Shown: positions 42,329-51,893, counted from the stretch's first letter. The stretch: DNA of 64,000 nucleotides from DATAUD01 sp035511075 (GCA_035511075.1 DATKFW010000131.1:124001-188000), one strand, 5' to 3'. Notes: generated from the sequence alone by a model not told the origin. Program-made: numbers and translations.

Positions 42329-44113
42329 TCAGGGCGAATTGACAAAATAAAAGCGATCCGAGTTGCCCGGCTCCTGCGTGTCGGTGAATTGGAACTGGCC
42401 CGGCGAAGTTTCCGTGACGCCGCCGAGCCAGCTCCAGTTGGTGAATGGCTCCGCCAGATTTGTGGTGGCAAACACATTGAAATTCGCCCCCGCGATATTG
42501 GTGAATGACAATTGAAAAGCGCCGCTTGGCAGGAGGCTCAGATTGGTCACGGTAATCGATGTCACCGTCTGTCCCGGCACACTGAAGGCGTAAACCCGGT
42601 TGTCGTTGGCGAGGTAAATGTGTCCGCGCGCGACAATGCCTGTGTTGAAACGTCTTGTGCCGGTCATCAATTCGTTGGCGCCGCCGCCGGTGAAAACATT
42701 GGTGCCGGTATCGCCGTCGAAGCCGTGCAGGCGCTGGTCGCCCTCCGAGCCAATGCCCCACACTACAACATTGTTGGTCCCGTCCGTTGAAGTGACGAAG
42801 GGCGAGCCTGACCCATTCTCAGTCGCGTTCCATACTTTCGTGATGGTCGGCGGGTTGCTGGCGCCGATGCGCAGGGCGTAGAGGTTGCCGTTGTTTGAGA
42901 ATGCAACATAGGTGCCTTTGGTAGTCCGGTAGGTGGCCGCCGCCTGGATGATCTGGCCGCCGGCAACCGAGGCTTTCGCAAGCGGCACGCTGACGCCGCC
43001 CAGGTTGGTGCGATTGAGCAGATAGGCGTTTCCATCTTTGCCGAGCGCAACCACCAGATTCGACGGCGTGGCGCCGGGCACGCACACCAGCAGCGGACCC
43101 GAACCGCCAATATCGATGTCATAGTTATCCAAATAGCTCCAGTTGGTCGGGGCCCAGTAGTTCGTTTTTCCGTTGGTCAGCGTCAGGTTGGGCTGGAGAT
43201 GCAGGATGGCTTCTCCGCCGCCCCATGAACTGGCGCCGTCGGTGTTGCCCGTCGCGACAAACGGATCCGTCCCATCGCTGGCTATGCCGCCGACAGACCA
43301 GGCGCCGCCTTTGTCCGCCGTCGTAGCCCACGCCATGACGTTGCTGGGGTTGTTCAGGGGGATGCCAACCACCCAGCCGTGATATGTCCCGCAATCCCCC
43401 GCAAGGCCGCCGAAGGGCACATAAACGTTGGTGCCGATAACCGTCAAAGCGCCGCGCTGCCCCTGGGCCGTCGAGACGAATTTCGTGGTGCCGGATACTG
43501 CGTTGCTGTCCACGTCCACGGGCCAGCCTGGATTGATCATTCCGGTGTCCACGTTCAGGGAAAAGATGAGGTGCTTGACCGTAGAGGTGGTGGGATCGGT
43601 GGAAAATGCGTCAAAGAAGAGTGTCCGCGACGGCAAATCGACGACGGGCGTGCCGGTGATTCCATAAGGGGAAATGTTGCCACACGGGAGGGAGTTGGCC
43701 GCCACGTTCGGTGCCACGTTTGTCTGCCAAACGATGTCGCCGCTGGTGGCATCGAGGGCGAAAACATCGTTTGACTCGGTCACGGCAATGATTACCGCCC
43801 GGCCTCTGGGACCGCCTTCAATGTAAAGGGGCTGAGCGTAAACATCGCCGATTATACTCCCGTTAAACGCGGTGTCGCGCGTCAAGTCGGCGGCCAGCGC
43901 GGTGGTGAACGCGGGATCGATATAAAGTCCGTCGCGCGAGAGGTGGTTGTGGTGTTGGGTGACGTTGACAGCGCCGCTGGCTGGAAAGCCGGTTCCCAGG
44001 ACGGCAAGAAGGCAATATGCCCCAATGTTTGCACATGCGCGGACCAGGTGTTTCAATCGCAAATGTTGCGCTGCCGCATTACCCGCCGTTTTATTATTGA
44101 AAGCTTCATTCAT
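42329..44113 (-). CDS. Secreted PQQ-type beta-propeller protein
   Basis: A 594-residue exported protein. A signal-like helix follows a charged start (LVRACANIGAYCLLAVLGTG, then SGA at about 47). The body has repeated beta-propeller units with PQQ-like signatures (DVFALDATSGDIVWQT near 118, LVVALGKDGNAYLLNRTN near 345, NGNLYALRIGA near 405). No dehydrogenase metal site was recognised, so it may be a binding protein, not an enzyme. The last 75 residues (SGAFQLSFTNIAGANFNVFA, then TNL..P..NW and FTDTQEP) resemble a C-terminal domain repeatedly seen on exported verrucomicrobial proteins, perhaps a sorting signal. Confidence 0.8.
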   Translation of the reverse strand: MNEAFNNKTAGNAAAQHLRLKHLVRACANIGAYCLLAVLGTGFPASGAVNVTQHHNHLSRDGLYIDPAFTTALAADLTRDTAFNGSIIGDVYAQPLYIEGGPRGRAVIIAVTESNDVFALDATSGDIVWQTNVAPNVAANSLPCGNISPYGITGTPVVDLPSRTLFFDAFSTDPTTSTVKHLIFSLNVDTGMINPGWPVDVDSNAVSGTTKFVSTAQGQRGALTVIGTNVYVPFGGLAGDCGTYHGWVVGIPLNNPSNVMAWATTADKGGAWSVGGIASDGTDPFVATGNTDGASSWGGGEAILHLQPNLTLTNGKTNYWAPTNWSYLDNYDIDIGGSGPLLVCVPGATPSNLVVALGKDGNAYLLNRTNLGGVSVPLAKASVAGGQIIQAAATYRTTKGTYVAFSNNGNLYALRIGASNPPTITKVWNATENGSGSPFVTSTDGTNNVVVWGIGSEGDQRLHGFDGDTGTNVFTGGGANELMTGTRRFNTGIVARGHIYLANDNRVYAFSVPGQTVTSITVTNLSLLPSGAFQLSFTNIAGANFNVFATTNLAEPFTNWSWLGGVTETSPGQFQFTDTQEPGNSDRFYFVNSP

Positions 44114-44335
44114 AATTCTTGTGACGTACCCGGTTGTCAGGGCTGCGTATTATTTATTATTGGCGTAATCTCCCCCCAGTTTGGTTGGTGCATTCAATGT
44201 GGCACGCGGACGTTCACATTTCCATTTGTAAATGACGGGAGGCTGGTGCGGCGTAGCAATGGCACCCGGTCCAGCAGGGGACGTTCTTGGTCTGGACATT
44301 TCGGGGAAGTGGCTGGACTATCGAATTCATTCCTT

Positions 44336-45382
44336 ATGAAAAGATTAATCGCATTTCTGGCGGTGCTTGTGGCGGCCGCACCCGCAGGCTCCCGCGCGGC
44401 TGACGCGACGGCGGGCGCCGCGGCCGCCGCGCCGCCGCGGGTGGCGCGCAAGTCCAACCCCACCAATGATTTCTTCTACCGTCTCGGGCCGGATTCCAAA
44501 CCGATGGACGGCGTGCCCCACGGGAAGTTTGTCGGACCGAAGATCATTCCAAGCAATGTCTTTCCCGGCACGCAGCACACGTATTGGGTTTATGTCCCGG
44601 CGCAGTACGATCCGGCCCGCCCCACTGCCGTGATGATCTTCAACGACGGTCACGCGATGATGGCCGAGCCGGGTGAAGTGCAGGCCCAATATGTTTTAGA
44701 CAACTTGATCTATCGCCGCGAGATACCGGTGATGCTGGGCGTCTTTATCAATCCGGGCCGGCGTCCCGACCAGCCCGAACCGACGCCGCGTGACTGGGGC
44801 GATCACAATTCGAATCGGCCCGAGGAATATAATCCGCCCACGGACAGATACGCCAGGGTCGTTGTGGACGAGTTGATGCCCGCCTTGAAATCGGAGTACA
44901 ACATCTCCCCCGATCCCGACCTGCACGGCATCATGGGCGCAAGTTCAGGCGGGTGCGCCGCCTTCTCCGTAGCGTGGTTTCGTCCGAACGATTTCCGCAA
45001 AGTCATTACGGTCGTCGGCAGTTTCACAGACATTCGCGGCGAATACATTTATCCCGAACTGGTGGCGCAGACTGAATTAAAGCCGATTCGGATTTTCATG
45101 CAGGACGGGCGAAACGACAATCGGCGTCCGGACAATCTCAAATGGGACTGGTTTTACCAGAACGTCCGCCTGATGAAGGCGCTCACCAATAAGGGATATG
45201 AAGTCAATTACTCCTGGGGCATCGGCAATCACGGTCAGAGGCAGGGGGGCGCCATTTTCCCGGACATGATGCGCTGGCTCTGGCGCGATCAGCCGGTTTC
45301 CACCGATCCGAATGACACTGTGGAACGGTCGTTCCGCGCGGCGGCCCCGGCATCCGAGGCAGTAGCAAAGCCGGGGACTTGA
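44336..45382 (+). CDS. Secreted esterase, enterochelin-esterase/feruloyl-esterase like
   Basis: Exported alpha/beta hydrolase of 348 residues. The signal peptide is at 1-21 (MKRLIAFLAVLVAAAPAGSR, then AA). The nucleophile is S204 in GASSGG, with HTYWVYVPAQYDPARPTAVMIFNDGH near 80-105 typical of Fes/IroE- and CE1-like esterases, and the His is near the end (GIGNHGQRQGG). It opens a run of carbohydrate-linked secreted proteins and is 12 bases before a second esterase, so feruloyl or acetyl removal from hemicellulose fits the setting. Siderophore hydrolysis is a less likely alternative. Confidence 0.87.
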   Translation: MKRLIAFLAVLVAAAPAGSRAADATAGAAAAAPPRVARKSNPTNDFFYRLGPDSKPMDGVPHGKFVGPKIIPSNVFPGTQHTYWVYVPAQYDPARPTAVMIFNDGHAMMAEPGEVQAQYVLDNLIYRREIPVMLGVFINPGRRPDQPEPTPRDWGDHNSNRPEEYNPPTDRYARVVVDELMPALKSEYNISPDPDLHGIMGASSGGCAAFSVAWFRPNDFRKVITVVGSFTDIRGEYIYPELVAQTELKPIRIFMQDGRNDNRRPDNLKWDWFYQNVRLMKALTNKGYEVNYSWGIGNHGQRQGGAIFPDMMRWLWRDQPVSTDPNDTVERSFRAAAPASEAVAKPGT

Positions 45383-45394
45383 TCCCAAATCCTT

Positions 45395-46507
45395 ATGAGA
45401 AGCCCTCTTGTCTCAGTGTCCTGTTGCGCAATGCTGTTGTCGGCGGCGATTGTTCTGGCTCAAGACGCCGCCCGCACCGCGCCGAGCTTGCCGCCGCTTC
45501 CCGCTCCGCTGGGAATGCCGATGCCGGGCCCGACCAACGACGCTCCCTACGCTCCGCAGCCCATCTTGCAGGGCGGGGTGGTGCTGACGCTGTATCCGCC
45601 CGGCTCGCCCTTTCTGAATATGAAGCGCGTCCGCGAGGCCGAAGTTTACAACATGGACCACGCCGTGCCGGGGCGGATCAGCAGCATCGTCAACATCCAC
45701 AACCCGAGTATCGAAGTGCACACGGTGGACGGCGGGCTCAATACCGGCGCGGCCGTCATCCTGGCGGCGGGCGGCGGCCATAACACGCTCAACGTCGGCG
45801 GCGAGAGCGCGGATTTTGTTCCCTATTTTTTCAACTACGGCGTCAACACGATCATCCTGCGCAATCGCCTGCGCCGTGACGGTTACAATCCGAAGACCGA
45901 CGAGGTCCGCGACGCCCTCCAGGCCATTCGCCTGGTGCGCGCGCACGCCAAGGATTGGAAGATCGATCCGAACAAGATCGGCATCATGGGGTTTTCAGCC
46001 GGCGCGGAGTTGGCGGCGCCGGCGGCGATTCAATTTGAGGATTTCGACAAGACGAACAGCGCCCCAGACGATCCTCTGGCTGGAATTTCTTCACGGCCCG
46101 ATTTCGTTGGCATCATTTACCCCGGCCCCAGTCCATTCGCGCGGAGCGCCAATCCGCCGATTCCACGCAACGCTCCGCCGGCTTTCATTACCTGCGCGGG
46201 CGCGGGTGATCGCGTCCACGCCATTTGGGCCAACGAATATTTCGTGGCGATGTTGAAGGCCGGCATCCCGAACGTGGAGATGCACATTTACGGCAATGGC
46301 CGTCATCCGGGCGATGCGTTGAGCGACGGCAGCCACATGACGGGCGGGTTGACTTACCGAAACGGCATCCCGTTTGGAACGTGGCAGGACCGATTCATCG
46401 ATTGGTTCCGCGACCTCGGTTTCCTGCAAAAGCCCGGCGTGGATACCAAGGCGGCGCGGGACACAGAGGCATTCGGCGCTACGAACACGTCAAATGGTCA
46501 CAACTGA
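45395..46507 (+). CDS. Secreted alpha/beta hydrolase, acetylxylan-esterase-like
   Basis: A 370-residue exported hydrolase, 12 bases after the previous esterase and probably co-transcribed. The signal peptide is at 1-22 (SVSCCAMLLSAAIVLAQ). The oxyanion-type AVILAAGGGHNTLNVGGES stretch (about 117-137) and the nucleophile S201 in GFSAGAELA match the BD-FAE/acetylxylan-esterase group, with the His probably in DGSHMTGG near 312. The two esterases differ in sequence, so they are not a recent duplication. Likely acts on plant or algal polysaccharide esters; the substrate is inferred. Confidence 0.85.
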   Translation: MRSPLVSVSCCAMLLSAAIVLAQDAARTAPSLPPLPAPLGMPMPGPTNDAPYAPQPILQGGVVLTLYPPGSPFLNMKRVREAEVYNMDHAVPGRISSIVNIHNPSIEVHTVDGGLNTGAAVILAAGGGHNTLNVGGESADFVPYFFNYGVNTIILRNRLRRDGYNPKTDEVRDALQAIRLVRAHAKDWKIDPNKIGIMGFSAGAELAAPAAIQFEDFDKTNSAPDDPLAGISSRPDFVGIIYPGPSPFARSANPPIPRNAPPAFITCAGAGDRVHAIWANEYFVAMLKAGIPNVEMHIYGNGRHPGDALSDGSHMTGGLTYRNGIPFGTWQDRFIDWFRDLGFLQKPGVDTKAARDTEAFGATNTSNGHN

Positions 46508-46607
46508 GCGGGCCGTCAATTTGGCTCGCATTCCGTCCTTCGATCCCTCATCGTCCGTGCTAGTTCACCTGAGTGACCTGACCCGTGACCGAATTGAAAA
46601 AAGAATC

Positions 46608-47957
46608 ATGACTCCGCCGCATCCCCAGATTAAACAGGGCCTGATCTTGAAGGCCGCCCGAGTTCTACCACTGAGCTGGCTTTTGTTCTGCACCGCGTGG
46701 GCCGCGCCGGACAGCGGGATCGAGCCTGGATTCACACCGCTTTTTGATGGCCAGACTCTCAATGGCTGGTGGGGGGCGTCCACCGAAGACCCGCGCCAAT
46801 GGATGGCGCTGCCACCGGCGGAACTTCAAAAGAAGCACGACGACAGCCTCCAAGACATCCGCCAACACTGGCGCGTGGAAAACGGCGAACTGGTCAACGA
46901 CGGCTCCGGCCTTTTCCTCACCACGGACAAGAACTTCGGGGACATCGAACTCGTGGCCGATTACAAGACGGTTCCCCTTGCGGACAGCGGCATTTATCTC
47001 AAAGGCTGCCCCCAGGTGCAAATCTGGGACCACACCAACGCCCGGGAATTCAAGAATGGCGCCGAGAAAGGTTCCGGCGGCCTCTGGAACAATTCGCCGG
47101 GGGCGCCCGGTAAAGACCCGCTCGTGCTGGCAGACAAGCCGTTCGGCGAGTGGAACCATTTCCGCGTTCGTCAACTGGGCAGCCGCACCACCGTGTGGCT
47201 CAATGACAAACTGGTCGTGGACAACGCCATTCTGGAGAATTATTTCGACCGCAAGCTGCCCATCCCGCCCGTCGGCCCGATTCAACTTCAGACCCACGGC
47301 GGGGAAATCCGCTGGCGCAACCTGGCTGTCCGCGAGATTCCGACCGACGAGGCCAATGGATTGCTTCGTGGAACGGACCCGGAGGGTTTCCAGTCCATTT
47401 TCAACGGGAAGGATTTCGATGGCTGGGCCGGGCCTCTGGATTGTTGCAAAGTGGAGGATGGCGCGATTGTCTGGCAGAAAGACAAAGGAGGCACACCTTA
47501 CACGAAGGCCGAATACACGAACTTCACAGTCCGGCTGGAATTCAAGCTCCCTCCCGGCGGCAATAACGGCCTGGCCATACGTTATCCCGGCTACGGCGAT
47601 ACCGCCTACGTTGGCATGTGCGAAGACCAGGTGCTCGACGACAACTACGAAAAGGCGACCGGAGAAAAAATTGACCCGCGCCAGGCCCACGGTTCGGCTT
47701 ACGGCATGGTCGCCGCCGCGCGCGGCTATCAGCGGCCGATTGGTGAATGGAATTACGAGGAAGTGACCGTCGTTGGCCCGAAAATCAAGGTCGAACTCAA
47801 CGGTTTCGTCATCCTCGATTGCGACCTGAGCCATGTGACGGAGTTCCTGGACAACAAATCGCATCCGGGCAAGGACCGCACCAGCGGCCACTTCGGTTTG
47901 GCGGGCCACAACGACCCGGTGATGTTCCGCAACCTGTCCATCAAAGAGCTCGAGTAA
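46608..47957 (+). CDS. Secreted protein with two 3-keto-disaccharide hydrolase (DUF1080) domains
   Basis: A 449-residue exported protein. The signal helix is about 12-32 (ILKAARVLPLSWLLFCTAWA). Domain 1 starts at GFTPLFDGQTLNGWWG (about 42) and runs to about 245; domain 2 starts at GFQSIFNGKDFDGWAG (about 257) and runs to the end. Both show the DUF1080 pattern of jelly-roll strands with F-DG-x-L/F-x-GW openings and an RxxEFxxP-like middle (TVRLEFKLPPGGNNGLAIRY). The family cleaves 3-ketoglycosides made by Gfo/Idh-type oxidoreductases, matching the Tat-exported oxidoreductase at 26.4 kb. Follows the esterases after 100 bases. Confidence 0.9.
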   Translation: MTPPHPQIKQGLILKAARVLPLSWLLFCTAWAAPDSGIEPGFTPLFDGQTLNGWWGASTEDPRQWMALPPAELQKKHDDSLQDIRQHWRVENGELVNDGSGLFLTTDKNFGDIELVADYKTVPLADSGIYLKGCPQVQIWDHTNAREFKNGAEKGSGGLWNNSPGAPGKDPLVLADKPFGEWNHFRVRQLGSRTTVWLNDKLVVDNAILENYFDRKLPIPPVGPIQLQTHGGEIRWRNLAVREIPTDEANGLLRGTDPEGFQSIFNGKDFDGWAGPLDCCKVEDGAIVWQKDKGGTPYTKAEYTNFTVRLEFKLPPGGNNGLAIRYPGYGDTAYVGMCEDQVLDDNYEKATGEKIDPRQAHGSAYGMVAAARGYQRPIGEWNYEEVTVVGPKIKVELNGFVILDCDLSHVTEFLDNKSHPGKDRTSGHFGLAGHNDPVMFRNLSIKELE

Positions 47958-48086
47958 TTGACACGGGAAATCAGGAGGTCGTCCGCGTCGTTTTCCACGC
48001 GTCCAGGCAACGGCGGGCCGTGTCAAATTCCGAATGTTTTTGGTAGTGTCATCTAATTTGAATTATTTTTGGAATGTTTAACCCGG

Positions 48087-48323
48087 CTACTTTCGTCGGG
48101 TTCGATAAAAAACGAATGCCCAAAGAGAAACGGCGGTGATTGCAAGTCCAGTATCAACTCCCCAATAGGTCAATGGATTGTCCTGTCGGGTGATGATTCG
48201 TTCGCGTCCTCCAATGCTCGCTGCGAAGTGATCTTTGGTTGGCAGGACTGCGGCAATCATCAACAATAAAACACCCCAGAAAAATAAGTGCGTAGAAATT
48301 CGGTCTTTAAACAGTTGCTTCAT
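48087..48323 (-). CDS. Two-helix small membrane protein
   Basis: A 78-residue protein with helices FFWGVLLLMIAAVLP (14-28) and DTGLAITAVSLWAFVFY (57-73), a charged loop between them (KDHFAASIGGRERIITRQ) and a basic C-terminus. The ATG overlaps the stop of the lipoprotein gene upstream by ATGA, strong evidence that both are translated. An inverted repeat AACCCG/CGGGTT (48080-48102) spans the stop region but lacks a T tract. Function unknown. Confidence 0.65.
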   Translation of the reverse strand: MKQLFKDRISTHLFFWGVLLLMIAAVLPTKDHFAASIGGRERIITRQDNPLTYWGVDTGLAITAVSLWAFVFYRTRRK

Positions 48324-48481
48324 TTCTTCCCCCTCGCATCCTTCACAATTTGCCCTCGCACAACGCCGGTGTTGCGCTGTATCTCCTTGGCGATACTACG
48401 TTGAGGGTGATCGACATCTCCGCAGCCAGGGAGCATTATAAATATCACTCCAGTGAAGCATAATTTATGGCGATTCTGCAT
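48320..48481 (-). CDS. Putative 53-residue lipoprotein
   Basis: MQNRHKLCFTGVIFIMLPGC gives a short signal with a lipobox-like LPGC, Cys at position 20, followed by a charged mature part of only 33 residues (GDVDHPQRSIAKEIQRNTGV and a Lys-rich end). A TTG at 48502 could add seven residues. Its stop overlaps the start of the two-helix protein by ATGA, so the pair forms a micro-operon. The form recalls entericidin-like or regulatory lipopeptides, but no homology is claimed. Confidence 0.5.
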   Translation of the reverse strand: MQNRHKLCFTGVIFIMLPGCGDVDHPQRSIAKEIQRNTGVVRGQIVKDARGKK

Positions 48482-48638
48482 TTGTCTAAAGTCATTGGAC
48501 AATCATCGGATCACTTGATTCAGCCTACCACAATAGCAAATATGCGCTTCCAATCCGTGGCCGAGTTTCAGACGGTGCGCGGAAACCAAGAGCTTGCCAA
48601 AATCCGGGAATCGTCCAACATCAAAGCCAAACATTGCC

Positions 48639-50600
48639 ATGAACTCCTTATATTCAACGCTGCCGATTTGTCTGGTTCTCTCAGTAGCTTCCGCCTTTGC
48701 CGATGACACCGGCCTTGTCGTGGACGTGGACCAACCCATAGGGAAGGTCAGCCCGGTTCACTACGGGTTGATGACCGAGGAAATAAACCATTCCTACGAC
48801 GGCGGCCTTTACGCGGAGCTGGTCCAGAATCGCTCCTTCCTGGACAATGCCGAGATGCCGGTCCATTGGTCGGCCGTCCAGGGCCCGGGGGCGGCGGCAA
48901 CGATCACGCTTGATCACGCCGCGCCGCTCAGTGACGTTCTCACCAACAGCCTGCGCCTGGACGCCGCCAGCGCGTCGGAGTCGGGGCGGGCGGGCATCGC
49001 GAACGACGGCTATTGGGGCATCCCCGTCAAGCCGAATACGAAATATCGCGCCTCCTTTTATGCGCGCGCCGCCGGGGATTTCAAAGGCCTGATCAGGGTC
49101 GCAATCGAAAGCGACGACGGCGCAACGACTTTTGCCGAAGCCAAGGTTGCCCACGTCGGCCCAGAGTGGAAGTCGCACACCGTCACGTTGAAGACGGGCG
49201 ACGTCGTGCCCACCGCCAAGGCGCGACTCGTCCTTTCCATCGATCAGCCTGGCACGGTGTGGTTCGATTTGGTGTCACTGTTCCCGCCGACGTTTCACAA
49301 CCGGCACAACGGCAATCGTATTGACATCATGCAAATACTGGCCGACATGAAGCCCTCCTTCCTCCGTTTTCCCGGCGGCAATTATGTCGAGGGCGACACG
49401 CTGGCATCCCGCTTCGATTGGAAGAAGACCATCGGCCCGCTCACACAGCGCCCCGGCCATGCCTGCTGCTGGGGCTATCGCTCCAGCGACGGTTTCGGCC
49501 TGCTCGAATTTCTCGAGTGGTGCGAAGACCTCAAAATGGAGCCGCTCCTGGCCGTCTATGCCGGTTACAATCTTAAGGGCGCCCACATCGATCCCGGCCC
49601 CGCGCTCCAGCCTTACGTGCAGGATGCGCTGGACGAAATTGAATACGTCACCGGGGACACCTCCACCAAGTGGGGCGCCGAGCGGGCCAAGGACGGCCAC
49701 CGCGCCCCGTTCAAGCTGGAGTGTGTCGAGATTGGCAACGAAGATTGGTTTGACAGGTCGGGAAGCTACGACGGCCGTTTCGCCCAGTTTTTCGACGCCA
49801 TAAAGGCGAAATACCCGAACCTCAAGTGCATCTCAACCGTCGGAACCGAGCACGCGGCAGACCAAAGGGTTCACAGCCGCAAACCCGACATCATCGACGA
49901 ACATTATTATTCCGCTGCCGCGACTTTTGATGAGGATTCCCCGACGCATTGGGACAAGTATGACCGAAACGGCCCTGAAATATTTGTTGGAGAATGGGCC
50001 GCCTACGAAGACACAAAGCCGTGGGAACGTCCTTCGCGCAAGTTGCCGCCCACGCCCACTCTGAAAGCCGGCCTGGCCGACGCCGCCTGGATGGCCGCCA
50101 TGGAACGCCATTCCGATCTCGTCGTCATGCAGTGTTACGCCCCGCTTTTCGTCAACGTCAATCCCGGCGCGCGCCAATGGCGTCCGGACCTGATCGGCTA
50201 CGACGCTCTCAATGTCTACGGATCGCCCAGTTATTACGCCATCCAGATGTTCAGCCGGAATCACGGCGACACCATCCTCAAGACCTCCGTCGCCAATACT
50301 CCGCTCCATTACAGCGCTACCAAAGACGCCGGCACCGGGGCGATCTACATCAAAATCGTCAACACGGAATCGACGCCAAAACCCGTCGAAATCACGCTCA
50401 ACGGCGCCGGCGCTCTCGCGTCGAACGCCACCGCCATCACGCTCTCCGCGCCCAGCACCGGCGATTCCAATTCAATTGACAACCCCAAGCACGTCGTTCC
50501 CGTCACAACGAGCGTGCCAGACATCAAGCCCACATTCACCTATACGTTTGCCCCTTATTCCATCACCATTCTGCGGCTCAACGGCGGCGCTTCCCCGTAA
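48639..50600 (+). CDS. Secreted alpha-L-arabinofuranosidase (GH51)
   Basis: Removes L-arabinose side chains from arabinoxylan or arabinan, 653 residues. The signal peptide is at 1-21 (PICLVLSVASAFADD). GH51 features: N-terminal VSPVHYGLMTEEINHSYDGGL strand region, acid/base E368 in EIGNED, nucleophile E452 in FVGEWAAYE, and a C-terminal beta-sandwich (about 530-653). A CBM4/9-like segment lies between about 75 and 215 (GRAGIANDGYWGIPV). ATG 48639 begins the signal peptide. It caps the esterase/DUF1080 group and supports hemicellulose use. Confidence 0.95.
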   Translation: MNSLYSTLPICLVLSVASAFADDTGLVVDVDQPIGKVSPVHYGLMTEEINHSYDGGLYAELVQNRSFLDNAEMPVHWSAVQGPGAAATITLDHAAPLSDVLTNSLRLDAASASESGRAGIANDGYWGIPVKPNTKYRASFYARAAGDFKGLIRVAIESDDGATTFAEAKVAHVGPEWKSHTVTLKTGDVVPTAKARLVLSIDQPGTVWFDLVSLFPPTFHNRHNGNRIDIMQILADMKPSFLRFPGGNYVEGDTLASRFDWKKTIGPLTQRPGHACCWGYRSSDGFGLLEFLEWCEDLKMEPLLAVYAGYNLKGAHIDPGPALQPYVQDALDEIEYVTGDTSTKWGAERAKDGHRAPFKLECVEIGNEDWFDRSGSYDGRFAQFFDAIKAKYPNLKCISTVGTEHAADQRVHSRKPDIIDEHYYSAAATFDEDSPTHWDKYDRNGPEIFVGEWAAYEDTKPWERPSRKLPPTPTLKAGLADAAWMAAMERHSDLVVMQCYAPLFVNVNPGARQWRPDLIGYDALNVYGSPSYYAIQMFSRNHGDTILKTSVANTPLHYSATKDAGTGAIYIKIVNTESTPKPVEITLNGAGALASNATAITLSAPSTGDSNSIDNPKHVVPVTTSVPDIKPTFTYTFAPYSITILRLNGGASP

Positions 50601-50656
50601 TTTCGGCCTTGTATCTCCCCGGTGATTCACCGACCATCCGGGGCCTTCATATTACG

Positions 50657-51010
50657 ATGACCGAGTTTGATTCAACAAGCATAGGCCCGGACAAACCGCT
50701 GCGAAGAGGGCGGGAATCACGCCGGCATTCGCTGGAACAAATTGAAGGCGCGGGCGCTCCCTGCCAAATCCTTCTGGAAGCGGGGGAAAACATCATGGGC
50801 CGCGAGGCCGACGCCCGTGTGCACCTGGGCTCCAAACGCGCGTCCCGCCATCATGCTATCTTGAGGTTGCGGGAAACGGATTGTGTTTTGTTTGACAACG
50901 ACAGCCACAACGGGATTTTTCTCAACGGAGTCAGGATTCATTCGGCCGTCCTTCGCGATGGAGACGTGATTCAGGCGGCCGACTGCACGTTCATTTATTA
51001 CGAGGGTTGA
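50657..51010 (+). CDS. FHA domain protein
   Basis: A 117-residue phosphothreonine-binding protein. The forkhead-associated core is at about 38-117: GREADARVHLG, then SRHHAILRL, then DNDSHNGIFLNG, carrying the conserved G-R, S-R-H and N-G residues. ATG 50657 is preferred over a TTG at 50609. The MBL-fold gene starts one base after its stop, so they form a unit, and a transmembrane Ser/Thr kinase lies just beyond on the other strand, a likely source of the phosphothreonine it reads. Confidence 0.87.
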   Translation: MTEFDSTSIGPDKPLRRGRESRRHSLEQIEGAGAPCQILLEAGENIMGREADARVHLGSKRASRHHAILRLRETDCVLFDNDSHNGIFLNGVRIHSAVLRDGDVIQAADCTFIYYEG

Positions 51011-51011
51011 C

Positions 51012-51893
51012 ATGGCGGCGTATGTCAAGTTTTGGGGAACCCGCGGCTCCATACCGACTCCGGCAAGCTGGACGCGCGTCTATGGCGGGAACACGCCGTG
51101 CGTGGAGGTCCGATTCGATGACACCATCTTTATATGCGACGCCGGGTCGGGCATCCGGGAGTTGGGGAAGGACCTGATGGCACGCAATCCGCCCCCCAAA
51201 GAGCTCCACCTGTTGATCACGCACACGCATTGGGACCACATCCAGGGGTTTCCGTTTTTTGCCCCCGTTTATGCTGACGCGACGCGCATCCATGTCTATG
51301 GGCGTCAGGCCAACGACGATTTGACCTATCGCCTGCTCTCCGGCCAGATGAGTTCGAGCTACTTTCCGGTGTCATTCAAGGAACTGGGCGCCAGCGTCGT
51401 CGCCGACCATTTGAATGACGGCCAGAAGGAAATCGGCGGCGTGCGGGTGCGCAGTTTCCCCCTCAATCATACCGGCGGGTGCCTGGGTTATTGCTTCGAG
51501 AAGGAAGGCCGAAAAATCGTTTACGCGACGGATAATGAATTGGAAATCCAGGCGGATGACCTGTTCCCTGATCTGGACAATTCCGGCCCGCTGCGGCGGG
51601 CGCCGGAAGAACTTGCGGAAATGGCGCGGGAGGCCGATCTGCTGATCATTGACGCGCAATACGATGAACGGGAGTACATGACCCGGAGAAAGTGGGGCCA
51701 CTCGTGTTGTTTCTCAGCGACCGACCTGGCCATCCAGGCGAAGGTGAAAAACCTGGCGCTGTTTCACCACGATCCCGAGAGCACCGACAGGGCCATCGAC
51801 GAGATGGTCCAGGCCTGCCGCAAGCGCGCGGCGCGGCACGGGGCGGTGTTGACGATTTCCGGAGCGAGGGAAGGGGTGGAATTCAAATTCTGA
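51012..51893 (+). CDS. MBL-fold metallo-hydrolase
   Basis: Metallo-beta-lactamase-fold hydrolase, 293 residues, no signal peptide. Metal motif H71-T-H73-W-D75-H76 (THTHWDH) plus later His residues (LNHTGGCLGY near 158, and FHHDPES). The N-terminal VKFWGTRGSIPTP is characteristic of a subgroup often described as cyclic-phosphodiesterase- or RNase-Z-like with signalling links. Substrates may be cyclic nucleotides or other phosphodiesters; this is not established. It follows the FHA gene by one base and converges on the kinase gene with seven bases between stops. Confidence 0.9.
   Translation: MAAYVKFWGTRGSIPTPASWTRVYGGNTPCVEVRFDDTIFICDAGSGIRELGKDLMARNPPPKELHLLITHTHWDHIQGFPFFAPVYADATRIHVYGRQANDDLTYRLLSGQMSSSYFPVSFKELGASVVADHLNDGQKEIGGVRVRSFPLNHTGGCLGYCFEKEGRKIVYATDNELEIQADDLFPDLDNSGPLRRAPEELAEMAREADLLIIDAQYDEREYMTRRKWGHSCCFSATDLAIQAKVKNLALFHHDPESTDRAIDEMVQACRKRAARHGAVLTISGAREGVEFKF

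Noticed and set aside
42203..42508. 101-codon plus-strand reading opposite the PQQ propeller gene end
   Set aside because: Antisense to the well-supported propeller C-terminus; no features of its own.
48080..48102. AACCCG/CGGGTT hairpin as terminator of the micro-operon
   Set aside because: It overlaps the stop region and lacks a T tract on either strand.
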